Of a stretch of DNA of 64,000 nucleotides, positions 40,973-51,259 are shown piece by piece. The notes beneath the pieces are model-generated. The model searched no databases, was not told the origin of the DNA, and was given only the letters and a program-made list of their open reading frames with translations. The DNA lies in contig NZ_JBFCVL010000001.1 of assembly GCF_040712075.1 (NCBI RefSeq), forward strand, positions 441,501-505,500, in the 5' to 3' direction. The stretch comes from Fodinicurvata sp. EGI_FJ10296 (GTDB taxonomy: Bacteria; Pseudomonadota; Alphaproteobacteria; DSM-16000; Inquilinaceae). The position numbers were made by a program, and so were the translations under genes. Every line of letters starts with the position of its first letter. The stretch's first letter is position 1.

Positions 40973-43084
40973 TCAGGAGGCCGTTTCTCCTTCGATGAAT
41001 TCGCCGGTTTCCTGATCGACGCGCTTCATCGACAGCTTCACTTTTCCGCGATCGTCGAAGCCGATCACGACCACCTTCACCGAATCGCCCTCGGCGACAA
41101 CGTCGGAGACGGCCTTGACCCGTTCCGGGCGCAGTTCGGAAATGTGCACCAATCCATCCCGCGAGCCGAGGAAGTTGACGAAGGCACCGAAGTCCATGCA
41201 CCGGACGACCTTGCCGGTGTAGATCTTGCCGATCTCAGGGACGGCAACGATGGACTGAATCCAGTCGATCGCCCTTTGCGCGGCTTCGGCGTCCGTCGAG
41301 GCGACCTTTACCGTGCCATCGTCATCGATATCGACCTTGGCGCCGGTGGTATCGACGATTTCACGGATCACCTTGCCGCCGGTGCCGATCACTTCGCGGA
41401 TCTTGTCCTTGGGCACCTGCAGGGTGGTGATGCGCGGTGCGTTCTGGTTGACCTCTCCACGTGAGGTGTCGAGTGCCTTGGCCATCTCACCAAGAATGTG
41501 GATCCGGCCGTCGCGCGCCTGGTTGAGCGCGACTTCCATGATTTCCTTGGTGATCGACGTGATCTTGATGTCCATCTGGAGCGCGGTGATGCCGGCATCC
41601 GTCCCGGCCACCTTGAAGTCCATGTCGCCCAGGTGGTCTTCGTCGCCGAGAATGTCGCTGATGACGGCGTATTTGTCGCCTTCCTTGATCAGCCCCATGG
41701 CGATCCCGGCTGCCGGCCGCTTGATCGGGACACCCGCGTCCATCATTGACAATGATGTGCCGCAGACGGTGGCCATCGACGACGAGCCGTTGGACTCCGT
41801 GATTTCCGACACCACGCGAATGGTATAGGGGAAATCTTCCTTCGCCGGCATGATCGGGTTGATCGCCCGGTAAGCCAGCTTGCCGTGGCCGATCTCGCGG
41901 CGGCCGGGCGGCTTCATGAACTGCGCTTCGCCGACCGAGTAGGGCGGGAAGTTGTAGTGCAGCATGAAGTGTTCGCGGTAGCTGCCTTCGAGCTGGTCGA
42001 TGATCTGTTCGTCCGAGCCGGTGCCAAGCGTGGTCACCACCAGAGCCTGCGTTTCGCCGCGCGTGAACAGGGCTGAACCGTGGAGACGCGGCAGAACGCC
42101 GACCTCGGAAACGATCGGCCGCACCGTGCGGGTATCGCGGCCGTCGATCCGCTGACCGGTTTCCAGGATGTTGGAGCGGACGATGTCGCTTTCCAGCGCC
42201 TTCATCACCGACGAAAAGGACGCCAGCGCGGCATCGTCGTCTGCGATGGCGGCCATGGCTTCCTGCTTGACGCCGGCAACCGCGTCCGTGCGTTCCTGCT
42301 TCGCCGTGATCCGATAAGCCTTGCGCAGCTTGTCGCCGACAGCGGTCATCAGCTTTTCCCGAACGGCGGAGGTATCCGACGTCGGAACCGCCCAGGGTTC
42401 CTTGGCGCATTCTTCGGCCAGATCGATGATCGCGTCGATGACCGGGATCATCTGTTCGTGGCCGAACGTGACGGCGCCCAGCATGACGTCCTCGGACAGC
42501 TCGTGAGCTTCGGACTCGACCATCATGACGCCCTGGTCCGTCCCGGCGACAACCAGATCGAGCGCGCTGTTCGGCAGCTCGTCGAGGCGCGGGTTCAGGA
42601 CGTATTTGCCGTCAATATAGCCGACGCGGGCGCCGGCAATCGGGCCGAGGAACGGGATTCCCGACAGGGTGAGCGCCGCAGAGGCGCCGATCATGGCGAC
42701 GATATCGGGATCGTTCTCAAGGTCGTGACTCAGCACGGTGCAGATGACCTGGGTCTCGTTGGAGAACCCCTTGGCGAACAGCGGACGAATGGGACGGTCG
42801 ATCAGACGGGAAGTCAGTGTTTCCTTCTCGGCCGGACGTCCTTCTCTCTTGAAGAATCCGCCGGGGATCTTGCCTGCGGCAAACGCCTTTTCCTGGTAGT
42901 TCACCGTCAGCGGAAAGAAATCAATCCCGGGCTTCGCGGACTTCTGGGCCACGGCGGTGCACAATACCGTGGTTTCGCCGTAGGTCACCAGCACGGCGCC
43001 GTCGGCCTGACGGGCGATCTTGCCGGATTCGAGAATCAGCGGGCGTCCGCCCCACTCGATTTCCTTGCGGTGAATGTCGAACAT
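40973..43084 (-). CDS. pnp: Polyribonucleotide nucleotidyltransferase (PNPase)
   Basis: A 703-aa phosphorolytic 3'-5' exoribonuclease of the RNA degradosome. Two RNase PH-like domains come first ([35 protein letters not shown]; then [33 protein letters not shown]). These are followed by a KH domain with [17 protein letters not shown] and an S1 domain with [35 protein letters not shown] and [20 protein letters not shown] are catalytic regions. It follows rpsO with a strong hairpin between, the arrangement whose stem is the RNase III / PNPase autoregulation site in E. coli. Confidence 0.98.
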   Translation of the reverse strand: MFDIHRKEIEWGGRPLILESGKIARQADGAVLVTYGETTVLCTAVAQKSAKPGIDFFPLTVNYQEKAFAAGKIPGGFFKREGRPAEKETLTSRLIDRPIRPLFAKGFSNETQVICTVLSHDLENDPDIVAMIGASAALTLSGIPFLGPIAGARVGYIDGKYVLNPRLDELPNSALDLVVAGTDQGVMMVESEAHELSEDVMLGAVTFGHEQMIPVIDAIIDLAEECAKEPWAVPTSDTSAVREKLMTAVGDKLRKAYRITAKQERTDAVAGVKQEAMAAIADDDAALASFSSVMKALESDIVRSNILETGQRIDGRDTRTVRPIVSEVGVLPRLHGSALFTRGETQALVVTTLGTGSDEQIIDQLEGSYREHFMLHYNFPPYSVGEAQFMKPPGRREIGHGKLAYRAINPIMPAKEDFPYTIRVVSEITESNGSSSMATVCGTSLSMMDAGVPIKRPAAGIAMGLIKEGDKYAVISDILGDEDHLGDMDFKVAGTDAGITALQMDIKITSITKEIMEVALNQARDGRIHILGEMAKALDTSRGEVNQNAPRITTLQVPKDKIREVIGTGGKVIREIVDTTGAKVDIDDDGTVKVASTDAEAAQRAIDWIQSIVAVPEIGKIYTGKVVRCMDFGAFVNFLGSRDGLVHISELRPERVKAVSDVVAEGDSVKVVVIGFDDRGKVKLSMKRVDQETGEFIEGETAS

Positions 43085-43190
43085 ATACTCTTCCTTCCAT
43101 CGGATACCCCTCGCTCCCCATTGAGCGAACGGGTTGGCCAGCCCTTGCCGGCCGTCAGTTTCAGTGTTTCGTCTCTGTCAGAAATGGCAA

Positions 43191-43221
43191 CGCCGCCGAT
43201 GGCGAAAAGCCATCGGCGGCG
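43191..43221 (-). terminator. rpsO-pnp intergenic hairpin
   Basis: A 13-bp perfect stem CGCCGCCGATGGC / GCCATCGGCGGCG with a 5-nt loop in the 244-bp gap between rpsO and pnp. There is no clean U-run. It may be a partial terminator for rpsO or the processing hairpin of the pnp leader; sequence alone does not decide. Confidence 0.6.
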
Positions 43222-43328
43222 CGTCACGGTCCTCAGCCCCGGGCAGAGCATCACCGTTGCCGTCTACAATATCGGGGTCGACGGCAATCGGATCGCACCT
43301 TTTTCCCGGGTCTTCGTCGATCATACGG

Positions 43329-43598
43329 TTAGCGACGGAGCTTCAGCCGCTGTACGACGGTGTCGTAGCGGGCCTTTTCCTTGCGCCGCAGATAATCCAG
43401 CAGACGTCGACGCAATCCGACCATCATGAGCAGACCGCGACGGCTGTGGTAGTCCTGCTTGTGGACCTTGAGGTGTTCGGTCAGATTGGTGATCCGTTCG
43501 GTCAGAATGGCCACCTGGACCTCCGGCGAACCGGTGTCCTTGTCGTCCTTGGCGAACTCTTTGATGAGTTCCTGTTTCCGTTCCTGGGTGATCGACAT
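43329..43598 (-). CDS. rpsO: Ribosomal protein S15
   Basis: An 89-aa small-subunit protein that binds the central domain of 16S rRNA early in assembly. [37 protein letters not shown] and [19 protein letters not shown] are near-invariant. Length is the usual 89. It lies 13 bp downstream of truB, in the conserved truB-rpsO-pnp order. Confidence 0.98.
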   Translation of the reverse strand: MSITQERKQELIKEFAKDDKDTGSPEVQVAILTERITNLTEHLKVHKQDYHSRRGLLMMVGLRRRLLDYLRRKEKARYDTVVQRLKLRR

Positions 43599-43611
43599 CG
43601 TTTTCTCCTGA

Positions 43612-44544
43612 TCACAAAAGGTTCAATAGACGCACCGGCTGAATCTGGGCCGCGCCATACGTTGCCAGCGCGACCGGGGTCTGCCCGAGTAGCGCCAGAA
43701 CAATGCCGTCGTCCGAAGTCTCCAGCGTCCGAAGACGCTGCAGGTCGGAACGTTTCAGCAGAGGCACCGGTTGTCCGTTTCGCAGCCGCTGCGCTTCCTG
43801 CTCTGTCACGGCCACCGCCGGGATGTCGTCCAGCGGGGTCTGTACAGGAAGCAAATGATCGTCCAACGTCCCTCGTTCAGCGGACGCCTCTAATTGATCC
43901 AGTGTCACGGCCACGTCAAGGGTAAACGCTCCGACGGCCAGACGCCGGATCTCCTGGATATGGGCGCAGGCACCCAGTTCCCTGGCGATATCTCTTGCCA
44001 GCGCCCGCATATATGTGCCCTTGCCGCATTTGACCGTAAGGATGGCCGATCGGGTGTCGGCGTCGTCCAGCTCAATGGAATGGATCGTAACCTGACGGGG
44101 TTTCGGCTCGACGGTCTTGCCCTCGCGGGCGAGATCGTAAGACCGTTGGCCGTCGATCTTCAGAGCAGAGTACACGGGCGGAATCTGGGTAATGGTGCCG
44201 ACGAAGCGTGGCAGAACAGCCTTGACCTCTTCGCGCGCGGGTCGACGATCCGAGCGCGCCGTCACCGCTCCCTCGCGGTCGTCGGTGTCGGTTTCGCTGC
44301 CCCAGGCCACGGTGATGCGATAGACCTTTGTCTGATCGACCGTATAGGTCATGGTTTTGGTCGCTTCGCCGAATGCGATCGGCAGCATGCCGGTCGCGAT
44401 CGGGTCCAGCGTGCCGCCATGGCCGGCCTTGGCCGCGTTGAACAGGTGACGCACCCTGTTCAGCGCCTGGGTGGATGTCATGTCAGCAGGTTTGTCGAAA
44501 GCGATCCAGCCGTGGACAGGACGTCCCTTGTTCTTCCGGCCCAT
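43612..44544 (-). CDS. truB: tRNA pseudouridine-55 synthase
   Basis: A 310-aa enzyme that makes pseudouridine 55 in the T loop of tRNAs. [19 protein letters not shown] opens the domain. The catalytic Asp lies in [39 protein letters not shown] and [20 protein letters not shown] are conserved. The ATG overlaps the rbfA stop by one base. Opposite-strand frames over it are shadows. Confidence 0.97.
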   Translation of the reverse strand: MGRKNKGRPVHGWIAFDKPADMTSTQALNRVRHLFNAAKAGHGGTLDPIATGMLPIAFGEATKTMTYTVDQTKVYRITVAWGSETDTDDREGAVTARSDRRPAREEVKAVLPRFVGTITQIPPVYSALKIDGQRSYDLAREGKTVEPKPRQVTIHSIELDDADTRSAILTVKCGKGTYMRALARDIARELGACAHIQEIRRLAVGAFTLDVAVTLDQLEASAERGTLDDHLLPVQTPLDDIPAVAVTEQEAQRLRNGQPVPLLKRSDLQRLRTLETSDDGIVLALLGQTPVALATYGAAQIQPVRLLNLL

Positions 44545-45056
44545 CAGCTGTCTTCCCTGCCGGGCTCATCCTTGCGCGGCACGGTCTCGTCATCGCCGTC
44601 GGCGTCTTCGTTCCCGCCTTCAATCCCGCCTTCGATCCCGTCGTCTCCGAAGGCGACATCCGCAAGGGTCCGTTCGACGTTCGGTTCGAGCGAGCGCAAC
44701 AGATTGTCCATGCGATCGGCATCATCGAACCGCGTATCGATCTCGAATCGCAGCGTCGGTGTAAATTTCAGCCGTACCTGCCGGCCGATCTGACCGCGCA
44801 GAAATGGCGTGGCGCGGCTGAGCGCCGCCAGTACCGTGTCCCTGTTCTCGCCGGCCAGCGGCATGATGAACACATGTGCCGAGCGGAGATTCGGCCCCAT
44901 ACGGACCTCGCTTACGGTCACCGATATACCGTCGAGATCGGGGTCGTGGATGTCATTTCGATTGAGTATGGCTGACAGCGTGTGGCGGACTTCTTCGCCA
45001 ACGCGCAGCTGGCGCTGGGTCGGTTCCGTGCGCCCTTGCCTTTTCCGTGCCGGCAT
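44544..45056 (-). CDS. rbfA: Ribosome-binding factor A
   Basis: A 170-aa KH-fold factor for 30S maturation. QRQLRVGEEVRHTLSAIL, ISVTVSEVRMGPNLRSAHVF and LRFEIDTRFDDADRMDNLL are typical. The C-terminal ~40 residues form an acidic, Gly-rich tail (GIEGGIEGGNEDADGDDE) with a short internal repeat. ATG 45056 (MPARKRQ) fits the family; the frame is open further upstream through a tandem repeat but without homology. AAAGGAG lies about 10 nt upstream. Confidence 0.95.
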   Translation of the reverse strand: MPARKRQGRTEPTQRQLRVGEEVRHTLSAILNRNDIHDPDLDGISVTVSEVRMGPNLRSAHVFIMPLAGENRDTVLAALSRATPFLRGQIGRQVRLKFTPTLRFEIDTRFDDADRMDNLLRSLEPNVERTLADVAFGDDGIEGGIEGGNEDADGDDETVPRKDEPGREDS

Positions 45057-45073
45057 TGGGCCAGAACTCCTTT

Positions 45074-45133
45074 GCGGTATTGGCGGGTTCGGTATTAGCG
45101 GGTGCGGCATCGGCGGATGCGGTATCGGCAGCC
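45074..45133. repeat. 15-bp tandem repeat in the rbfA leader
   Basis: Four imperfect copies of a 15-bp unit (GCGGTATTGGCGGGT, TCGGTATTAGCGGGT, GCGGCATCGGCGGAT, GCGGTATCGGCAGCC) lie directly upstream of the rbfA ribosome site in the infB-rbfA gap of about 210 bp. Copy number could vary between strains. Confidence 0.75.
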
Positions 45134-45268
45134 CCCTTGGCAGCGGGCCGTGCGGCCCGATGCTAAGCCCGGAGGATCCGGCGGCAAACCGGCCGTCAGT
45201 GTACGCAGAGGTGTCTCCGGATTGGCGCCGCCGGGCCTATAGCGGTCCGGCGGCGCCAGACGCCGAAT

Positions 45269-47983
45269 CTAGAGTTGGCGCGCCACTTCTTCGACCTCGA
45301 AACACTCAATGACGTCACCGGCCTGGATGTTCTCGTAGTTCTCGAATGCCATACCGCATTCGAACCCTTCCCGAACTTCCTTGACCTCGTCCTTGAACCG
45401 CTTGAGCGTCTTCAGACGGCCTTCGTGCACGACGACATTGTCGCGGAGCAACCGGACGCCGGCGCCTCGCTTGACCACGCCATCAGTGACCATACAGCCG
45501 GCAACCTTGCCGACCTTGGTGATGTTGAAGACCTCGCGGATGGCCGCATTGCCGATAAAGGTCTCGCGCATGACCGGGCTCAACATGCCGGTCAGGGCCG
45601 CCTTGATGTCGTCGATGACGTTATAGATCACGCTGTAATAGCGGATCTCGACACCATCGCGCCGCGCCGTTTCCCGAGCCTGTGGGTTGGCGCGAACATT
45701 GAAAGCGATGATCAGCGCGCCGGTTGAACTGGCCAGCGAAACGTCGCTCTCGTTGATCCCGCCAACCGCGGAGTGGAGCACGCGGACCTTGACCTCGACA
45801 TTGTCGCCGGCCGCCTTCTCCAGACTTGAGACGATAGCTTCGACCGAACCCTGGACGTCGCCCTTGACGACAACCGGGAATTCCTTGGCCTCGCCTTCGG
45901 AAATCCGCGAGAAGATCTGCTCGACCGATCCCCGTGCGCCCGCCTGCAGGGCCGCATCCTTTTCACGCCGCTTGCGCTGGCGATATTCCGAAATCTCGCG
46001 CGCCTTGCTCTCGTTGTCGACGGTGACGAACAGATCGCCGGCGTTGGGTGCGCCCTGCATGCCGAGGACTTCTACCGGCTGCGCCGGTCCCGCATCCTCG
46101 ATCTGTTGCCCGCGATCGTCGATCAGAGCCCGAACGCGCCCCCATTCGGAACCGGCAACGAAGACGTCGCCAACCCTCAGCGTGCCGCGCTGGATAAGCA
46201 CCGTGGCGACAGGGCCGCGACCCCGTTCCAGCTTGGCCTCGATAACGACGCCTTCGGCGTTGCGATCCGGATTGGCCGTCAGTTCGAGAATTTCGGCCTG
46301 CAGGAGGATGGCTTCCTGAAGCTTGTCCAGTCCTTCCCGTGCCTTTGCCGAAACCTCGACGGTCTGGATATCGCCGCCGAGTTCCTCGGGGACCAACTCG
46401 TGTTGAAGGAGTTCGTTCCTCACCCGGTCCGGATCGGCATCGGGCAGATCGCACTTGTTGATCGCCACGATTATGGGGACACCAGCCGCTTTCGCGTGCC
46501 GAATCGCTTCGACCGTCTGCGGCATGATGCCGTCATCGGCGGCAACGACGAGCACGACGATATCGGTCGCGGTGGCGCCCCGTGCGCGCATTTCAGTGAA
46601 CGCCTCGTGACCCGGCGTATCGATGAACGTCATCGCCTCGCCGGTGTTCAAGGTGATCATATAGGCGCCGATGTGCTGCGTGATACCGCCGGCTTCTCGG
46701 CCGGCGACGTCCGTAGACCTGAGCGCGTCGAGGAGCGAAGTCTTGCCGTGGTCGACATGGCCCATGACCGTCACGACAGGCGCTCTCGCGATCAGGCTTG
46801 CCGGATCGTCCGTACCCGCATCGAGTCCAATCTCGACATCGGCCTCGGAGACGCGACGGCTCTTGTGTCCGAATTCCTGCACAACCAGTTCCGCCGTGTC
46901 TGCGTCGATGGACTGCGTGATCGTCGCCATCACGCCCATCTTCATGAGGGACTTGATGACGTCGGCGGCCCGTTCGGCCATCCGGTTGGCCAGTTCCTGC
47001 ACCGTGATGACGTCCGGAATGGTCACGTCGCGGACGATCTTCTCCTGCGACTGCCGAAGCATCTCGTTGCGCTGATTCTTTTGCCGGGCGCGGCGGACCG
47101 ACGCCAGACTGCGTGTCTTGCCTTCGTCGCCAGAGAGCGCCTGCGTGACGGTCATTTTCGAACCGCGACGACGCTGATCGGTCCGTGTCCGGGTCGGCGC
47201 AGCCTTTTCCGGCTTCTTCCCGATGCCGCCGCGCTTGTTGGCGCCGCGATCTTCGGTGTCGGCTCCCGGAGGTCCCGAAGGGCGTGCCGTGCCGGACGGC
47301 CGTGCCGTCCGCGCCGGTGCCGTGCTGTCGGCCTCGATGTCCGCTTCCCTGGACTGCGCGGGGGTCGGCGCTTCCGGCTCGGCTTCCCGTCGCCGACGGT
47401 CTTCCTGCTCTTGCCGGAGTTCCTCGGCCTGACGGCGCTTCTGTTCTTCCTCCTCCTGGATATGGCGGAGTTCTTCCATTTCCCGTTCGCGCAGCGTCGC
47501 GGGATCAAGGGGCTTGCGCTCGATCGTCGGCTCGGGTTCGGCCGGAGCGGCATCCGCCTCCTGCTGCTTGCGCACAGCCTCTTCCGCCGCCGCCTGCTGA
47601 GCAGCAAGTGCACGGCTTTCCGAGTCCTCACGCATCAGCCGAAGCGCGCGTTCCCGGCTCTCCCGTTCGGCTGTCGTCAGCGTCCGGCCACCCGATCCAC
47701 TGGACTTGCCGCCGCCACGCGGCGACTTCCCGGACGATCCGCCACCTTCGGCGGACCGGCGCGCCGCCGCACCGCCGTCGGCCAGATCACCTGCCGGGCC
47801 ACGGTCGACGGCTTTTTCCAAGCTGCGTTTGCGCTTGACTTCGACCTGAACTGTCTTCGAGCGGCCATGGGAGAAGCTCTGGCGCACTTGATTGCCATCA
47901 GCGCCCTTGCGAAGCTCCAGCTTACCCTTGGCGCCGCCTAGGCTCAGCGTGGTCTTGCGATCCTGTTCCTTGCTATCCGTCAT
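45269..47983 (-). CDS. infB: Translation initiation factor IF-2
   Basis: A 904-aa GTPase that brings initiator tRNA to the 30S subunit. The N-terminal ~290 residues are low-complexity and highly charged, with a likely coiled coil of Glu/Gln/Arg ([17 protein letters not shown]). An IF2-N helper domain follows ([19 protein letters not shown]). The G domain has [34 protein letters not shown] and [10 protein letters not shown]. Later beta-barrel and C-terminal domains end with [19 protein letters not shown] 47983 ([15 protein letters not shown]) is the family start. Antisense open frames here are composition artefacts. Confidence 0.98.
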   Translation of the reverse strand: MTDSKEQDRKTTLSLGGAKGKLELRKGADGNQVRQSFSHGRSKTVQVEVKRKRSLEKAVDRGPAGDLADGGAAARRSAEGGGSSGKSPRGGGKSSGSGGRTLTTAERESRERALRLMREDSESRALAAQQAAAEEAVRKQQEADAAPAEPEPTIERKPLDPATLREREMEELRHIQEEEEQKRRQAEELRQEQEDRRRREAEPEAPTPAQSREADIEADSTAPARTARPSGTARPSGPPGADTEDRGANKRGGIGKKPEKAAPTRTRTDQRRRGSKMTVTQALSGDEGKTRSLASVRRARQKNQRNEMLRQSQEKIVRDVTIPDVITVQELANRMAERAADVIKSLMKMGVMATITQSIDADTAELVVQEFGHKSRRVSEADVEIGLDAGTDDPASLIARAPVVTVMGHVDHGKTSLLDALRSTDVAGREAGGITQHIGAYMITLNTGEAMTFIDTPGHEAFTEMRARGATATDIVVLVVAADDGIMPQTVEAIRHAKAAGVPIIVAINKCDLPDADPDRVRNELLQHELVPEELGGDIQTVEVSAKAREGLDKLQEAILLQAEILELTANPDRNAEGVVIEAKLERGRGPVATVLIQRGTLRVGDVFVAGSEWGRVRALIDDRGQQIEDAGPAQPVEVLGMQGAPNAGDLFVTVDNESKAREISEYRQRKRREKDAALQAGARGSVEQIFSRISEGEAKEFPVVVKGDVQGSVEAIVSSLEKAAGDNVEVKVRVLHSAVGGINESDVSLASSTGALIIAFNVRANPQARETARRDGVEIRYYSVIYNVIDDIKAALTGMLSPVMRETFIGNAAIREVFNITKVGKVAGCMVTDGVVKRGAGVRLLRDNVVVHEGRLKTLKRFKDEVKEVREGFECGMAFENYENIQAGDVIECFEVEEVARQL

Positions 47984-48110
47984 ATCGTCCAGCGTACCCG
48001 CACAAATCCTTAATCCCCGAGGCTGGCGCATCGTCTGCTTTCAGCCTCCATCCGTCAAGCCGCAGTTTGGGGTGCAACCCTGCTCTGCCGGCGTCGTCCG
48101 TTTTTACCGC

Positions 48111-48767
48111 TCAGCCGGGGCGTTCTCCCCCGTCGGCGGCAAGGGCCACGCCGGTATATCGGCGTGCGTCGCGGCGCAAGCGCGTCGCGAGACCTCCCTT
48201 TGCCACAGCGACGTGAACAACGACATCGCGACCGAAGATCGAGCCGAGCGATGAGCCGGTGAAAGCTGTTATTTCGGCCGTTTTCGGCCCCGCGGCCGAG
48301 GCCAGCGATCGCGCGCGCCTCAGGCCGTCCGTGCCAGCGTCGCTGGCCGTCAGCAATATGTCGGCCTGGCCGTCGGCTACCGCTTTGCGCACCTTTTCGT
48401 AACCGGCAACAGCCCGTCCCGACCGGTTTGCCAGGCCGATCAGATCGAGGCATCGGCGACGGAGCGACCATTCGATCGTTTCCAGCAATCCGTTCGGTAC
48501 CGTGACCGACCGTCGGGCGCCGCGTCCGAAAAGGCGTTTGGCGATTGCCTGTTCGATGATCGTCCGTTCGGCCCTGAGGTAGTAACCACGACCGGGCAAA
48601 TTGTTGTCCAGGTCCGGTACCACCGTCCCATCGGGACCGGTGACGAATCGAATCAACCTCTCCTTGTCCAGCCGGTCGCCACTGACGAAGCAGCGCCGTA
48701 CGGGATTGTGGCGGTCGTCCTCGTCGTCATCCTGCGAATCGGAGCCGCCCGAATCAGGCGGATTCAC
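48111..48767 (-). CDS. YlxR-family RNA-binding protein with L7Ae-like C-terminus
   Basis: A 218-aa protein with a DUF448/YlxR domain (NPVRRCFVSGDRLDKERLI, FVTGPDGTVVPDLDNNLPG, RGYYLRAERTIIEQAI). A second part resembles the L7Ae/L30e fold (LIGLANRSGRAVAGYEKVR, then ADILLTASDAGTDGLRRA). This fusion is standard for alphaproteobacteria between nusA and infB. YlxR proteins bind RNA and, in some bacteria, RNase P. ATG 48767 gives an acidic N-terminus. The tail (TRLRRDARRYTGVALAAD) is basic. Confidence 0.93.
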   Translation of the reverse strand: MNPPDSGGSDSQDDDEDDRHNPVRRCFVSGDRLDKERLIRFVTGPDGTVVPDLDNNLPGRGYYLRAERTIIEQAIAKRLFGRGARRSVTVPNGLLETIEWSLRRRCLDLIGLANRSGRAVAGYEKVRKAVADGQADILLTASDAGTDGLRRARSLASAAGPKTAEITAFTGSSLGSIFGRDVVVHVAVAKGGLATRLRRDARRYTGVALAADGGERPG

Positions 48768-48943
48768 CTGCCCAGCACTCTCGCTCGGCGGTAGAGCCGT
48801 GCCGTTCCCGGCGTCGTTCGCAAGCGCTACGCTTGTCGTGTCATCAACCTTGCTCGTCAGGGTTCACCCCATGTTGGTATGATGTTCAATCGGAAACAGT
48901 GCCGACCCGGATTCGAATGTCGGACTCCCGATATGCCGGTGTT

Positions 48944-50446
48944 TCATGTCGTTTCTGCAGCCGCACCTTCGTCTGCGAACCAATGGGCACGGGCGGCCAT
49001 GATCATCTCATTCGCCTTGTCGGTCGAAATGCTGTCCTCGCCCAGAATTTCCAGCAATTCGTCGCTGGCGAGATCGGCGAAATCATCGAGTGTCTTGACG
49101 CCGGCGTTGCCCAATTTGACCAGCTTCTGCGGATCCATGCCGGCGAGTTCAATCAGGTCGGCCGCGACGCCGAGATCGTGGATCTCTTCATAGACCGCGT
49201 TGTCGCGCTGGTCGATCCATGCCCGCGCGCGTTCCTGCAACTCGACCGCCACATCCTCATCGAAGCCCTCGATCTCTGTCAACTCCGGCAGATCGACGTA
49301 GGCGACTTCATCCACCGAGGTGAAGCCCTCCGTTACCAGCAAATGGGCAATCACGTCGTCGACGTCCAGGGCATCCATGAAATCCTGGCTGCGCTGCTGG
49401 AATTCAGCCGACCGGCGCTCGCTTTCCTCGGCTTCGGTCAGGATGTCGATTTCCCAGCCCGTCAACTGCGAGGCGAGTCGAACATTCTGGCCCCGCCGGC
49501 CAATGGCCAGCGACAATTGCTCGTCCGGGACCACAACTTCGATCCTGTTCTGATCGTCGTCCAGCACGACCTTGGTGACCTCGGCCGGCGCCAGCGCGTT
49601 CACGATGAAGGTCGCCGGCTCGGTCGCCCAGGGAATGATATCGATCTTTTCGCCCTGCAATTCGCCGACGACGGCCTGAACACGGCTACCGCGCATGCCG
49701 ACGCAGGCGCCGACCGGGTCGATCGAACTGTCATGGCTGATGACCGCAATCTTGGCCCGCGAGCCCGGATCCCGCGCGACGGATTTGATCTCGATGATGC
49801 CGTCGTAAATCTCCGGCACCTCCATCGCGAACAGCCGCGCCATGAATTCCGGGCGCGTACGGGACAGGAAGATCTGCGGTCCGCGGGGTTCTTCACGGAC
49901 ATCGTAAATATAGCAGCGCACCCGGTCGCCGACCTTGTACGTCTCGCGCGGGAGCAGTTCGTCGCGCCGCATCAGGGCTTCTGCACGGCCAAGATCGACG
50001 GTGACATTGCCGTATTCCACGCGTTTGACCAGCCCGTTGACGACTTCGCCGACGCGGTCCTTGTAGTCGAGGAACTGGCGGTGTCGCTCGGCATCGCGGA
50101 CGCGCTGGACGATGACCTGCTTTGCGGTCTGGGCCGCGATGCGGCCGAAATCGATCGGCGGCAGCGTGTCCGTTATGAAGCCGCCGATCTCGGAGGCCGG
50201 ATCGCGACTCCTGGCGTCCTCAAGCCGGATCTGGACCGCGTCGTCCTCCACAGCTTCGACGACCTCGCGGTACCGAAGCAAACGAATATCGCCGGAACGC
50301 CGATCGATATGCGCACGAATGTCGTGTTCCTGCCCGTATTTCGAACGGCCGGCCTTCTGGATGGCCTGCTCCATCGCCACGAGAACTTCCTCGCGGTCGA
50401 TGTTCTTTTCACGGGCGACGGCGTCGGCGACTTGAAGCAATTCCAT
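48944..50446 (-). CDS. nusA: Transcription termination/antitermination protein NusA
   Basis: A 500-aa factor that binds RNA polymerase and modulates pausing. The N-terminal domain starts [20 protein letters not shown]. The S1 domain has [20 protein letters not shown], and the KH domains have [20 protein letters not shown] and [18 protein letters not shown]. Two acidic C-terminal repeats end with [13 protein letters not shown]. It follows rimP by 62 bp and precedes ylxR-infB, the classic order. Confidence 0.98.
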   Translation of the reverse strand: MELLQVADAVAREKNIDREEVLVAMEQAIQKAGRSKYGQEHDIRAHIDRRSGDIRLLRYREVVEAVEDDAVQIRLEDARSRDPASEIGGFITDTLPPIDFGRIAAQTAKQVIVQRVRDAERHRQFLDYKDRVGEVVNGLVKRVEYGNVTVDLGRAEALMRRDELLPRETYKVGDRVRCYIYDVREEPRGPQIFLSRTRPEFMARLFAMEVPEIYDGIIEIKSVARDPGSRAKIAVISHDSSIDPVGACVGMRGSRVQAVVGELQGEKIDIIPWATEPATFIVNALAPAEVTKVVLDDDQNRIEVVVPDEQLSLAIGRRGQNVRLASQLTGWEIDILTEAEESERRSAEFQQRSQDFMDALDVDDVIAHLLVTEGFTSVDEVAYVDLPELTEIEGFDEDVAVELQERARAWIDQRDNAVYEEIHDLGVAADLIELAGMDPQKLVKLGNAGVKTLDDFADLASDELLEILGEDSISTDKANEMIMAARAHWFADEGAAAETT

Positions 50447-50508
50447 GATCTTGTTCGCGTTCGTGCTATTCGAGACGATAGGAAGCAGGTTGCGGCATGG
50501 TGTACCGC

Positions 50509-51078
50509 CTAGGCAGGTGGTGGCCCTTCAGGTGGCGCGGACGCTGATGCGTCCGGCCCCCCCTTGCGGGCGTCATTGCCAGCCGCCAGCAGGGCGTCGG
50601 TCATCAGCAGCTTGGCCCGCACAATGAAATCGATCGGGATCGCATCGGCGGAAACCTCGACACCTTCCGGCAGACCGGTAACATCCTCTGCGGCAATCAG
50701 CACGGCATCGCCATCGGTACCCAGGATGCGCCCCCGAAACCGTTTGCGCCCGTCGACCGGCTCGCGCGTTTCGATCTTCGCATCGAAGCCCGCAAAACGG
50801 TCGAAATGTTCAAGACGCGTCAGTGGCCGGTCTACGCCGGGGGACGACACTTCGAGCGTATAGGCGTCCGTGATCGGATCTTCGACATCGAGGATCGCGG
50901 AGACGGCACGGCTGATGGCCGCGCAATCGTCGACCGTCATACCGACCCTGTCCTGGCGCTCGGCCAGAATCTGCAGCATGGGCCGTTGCTTGCCGCCGAC
51001 GGTCAAACGGACGATTTCGTAGCCCATATCGGCAAGCGTCGGAGCGATCAATTGCTCAACGCGACGGTCGATTTCCAT
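50509..51078 (-). CDS. rimP: Ribosome maturation factor RimP
   Basis: A 189-aa 30S assembly factor. MEIDRRVEQLIAPTLADMG, MTVDDCAAISRAVSAILD and AYTLEVSSPGVDRPLTRLEH, with DRFAGFDAKIETREPVDG, are all typical. The end is a Pro/Ala/Gly-rich tail of about 20 residues. ATG 51078 is the family start; the frame upstream is spurious and runs through a terminator hairpin. It is the first gene of the rimP-nusA-ylxR-infB unit. Confidence 0.96.
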   Translation of the reverse strand: MEIDRRVEQLIAPTLADMGYEIVRLTVGGKQRPMLQILAERQDRVGMTVDDCAAISRAVSAILDVEDPITDAYTLEVSSPGVDRPLTRLEHFDRFAGFDAKIETREPVDGRKRFRGRILGTDGDAVLIAAEDVTGLPEGVEVSADAIPIDFIVRAKLLMTDALLAAGNDARKGGPDASASAPPEGPPPA

Positions 51079-51123
51079 CAGAAAACCAATCAGCTTCAAA
51101 GGTGGCTGCCAGGCCCCACCGGC

Positions 51124-51160
51124 CCGAAAACAAAAAGGGCGGCCCACCCGGGCCACCCTT
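51124..51160 (-). terminator. Rho-independent terminator upstream of rimP
   Basis: In minus-strand RNA, AAGGGUGGCCC (51160-51150) pairs with GGGCCGCCCUU (51145-51135) around GGGU, including one U-G pair. The run UUUUUGUUUU follows. It ends transcription from the MFS-transporter side about 100 bp after that gene. If a promoter lies above it, it could act as an attenuator for rimP-nusA-infB. Confidence 0.85.
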
Positions 51161-51259
51161 GCTAAGCCGGTCAGTTGTGAGCCGGCCTGGGATTTGTCGT
51201 AACTATAGTCTCCCGCCTGTCTCGACGCAATGGATTTTTCTTCGCCGCATCGGCTCTGC

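Noticed and set aside
42080-43429. 449-codon plus-strand open frame over pnp and rpsO
   Set aside because: Both genes underneath are complete and conserved; the antisense translation resembles nothing.
46106-47941. 611-codon plus-strand open frame
   Set aside because: It is antisense to infB, with no recognisable domains. The infB frame has all IF-2 motifs.
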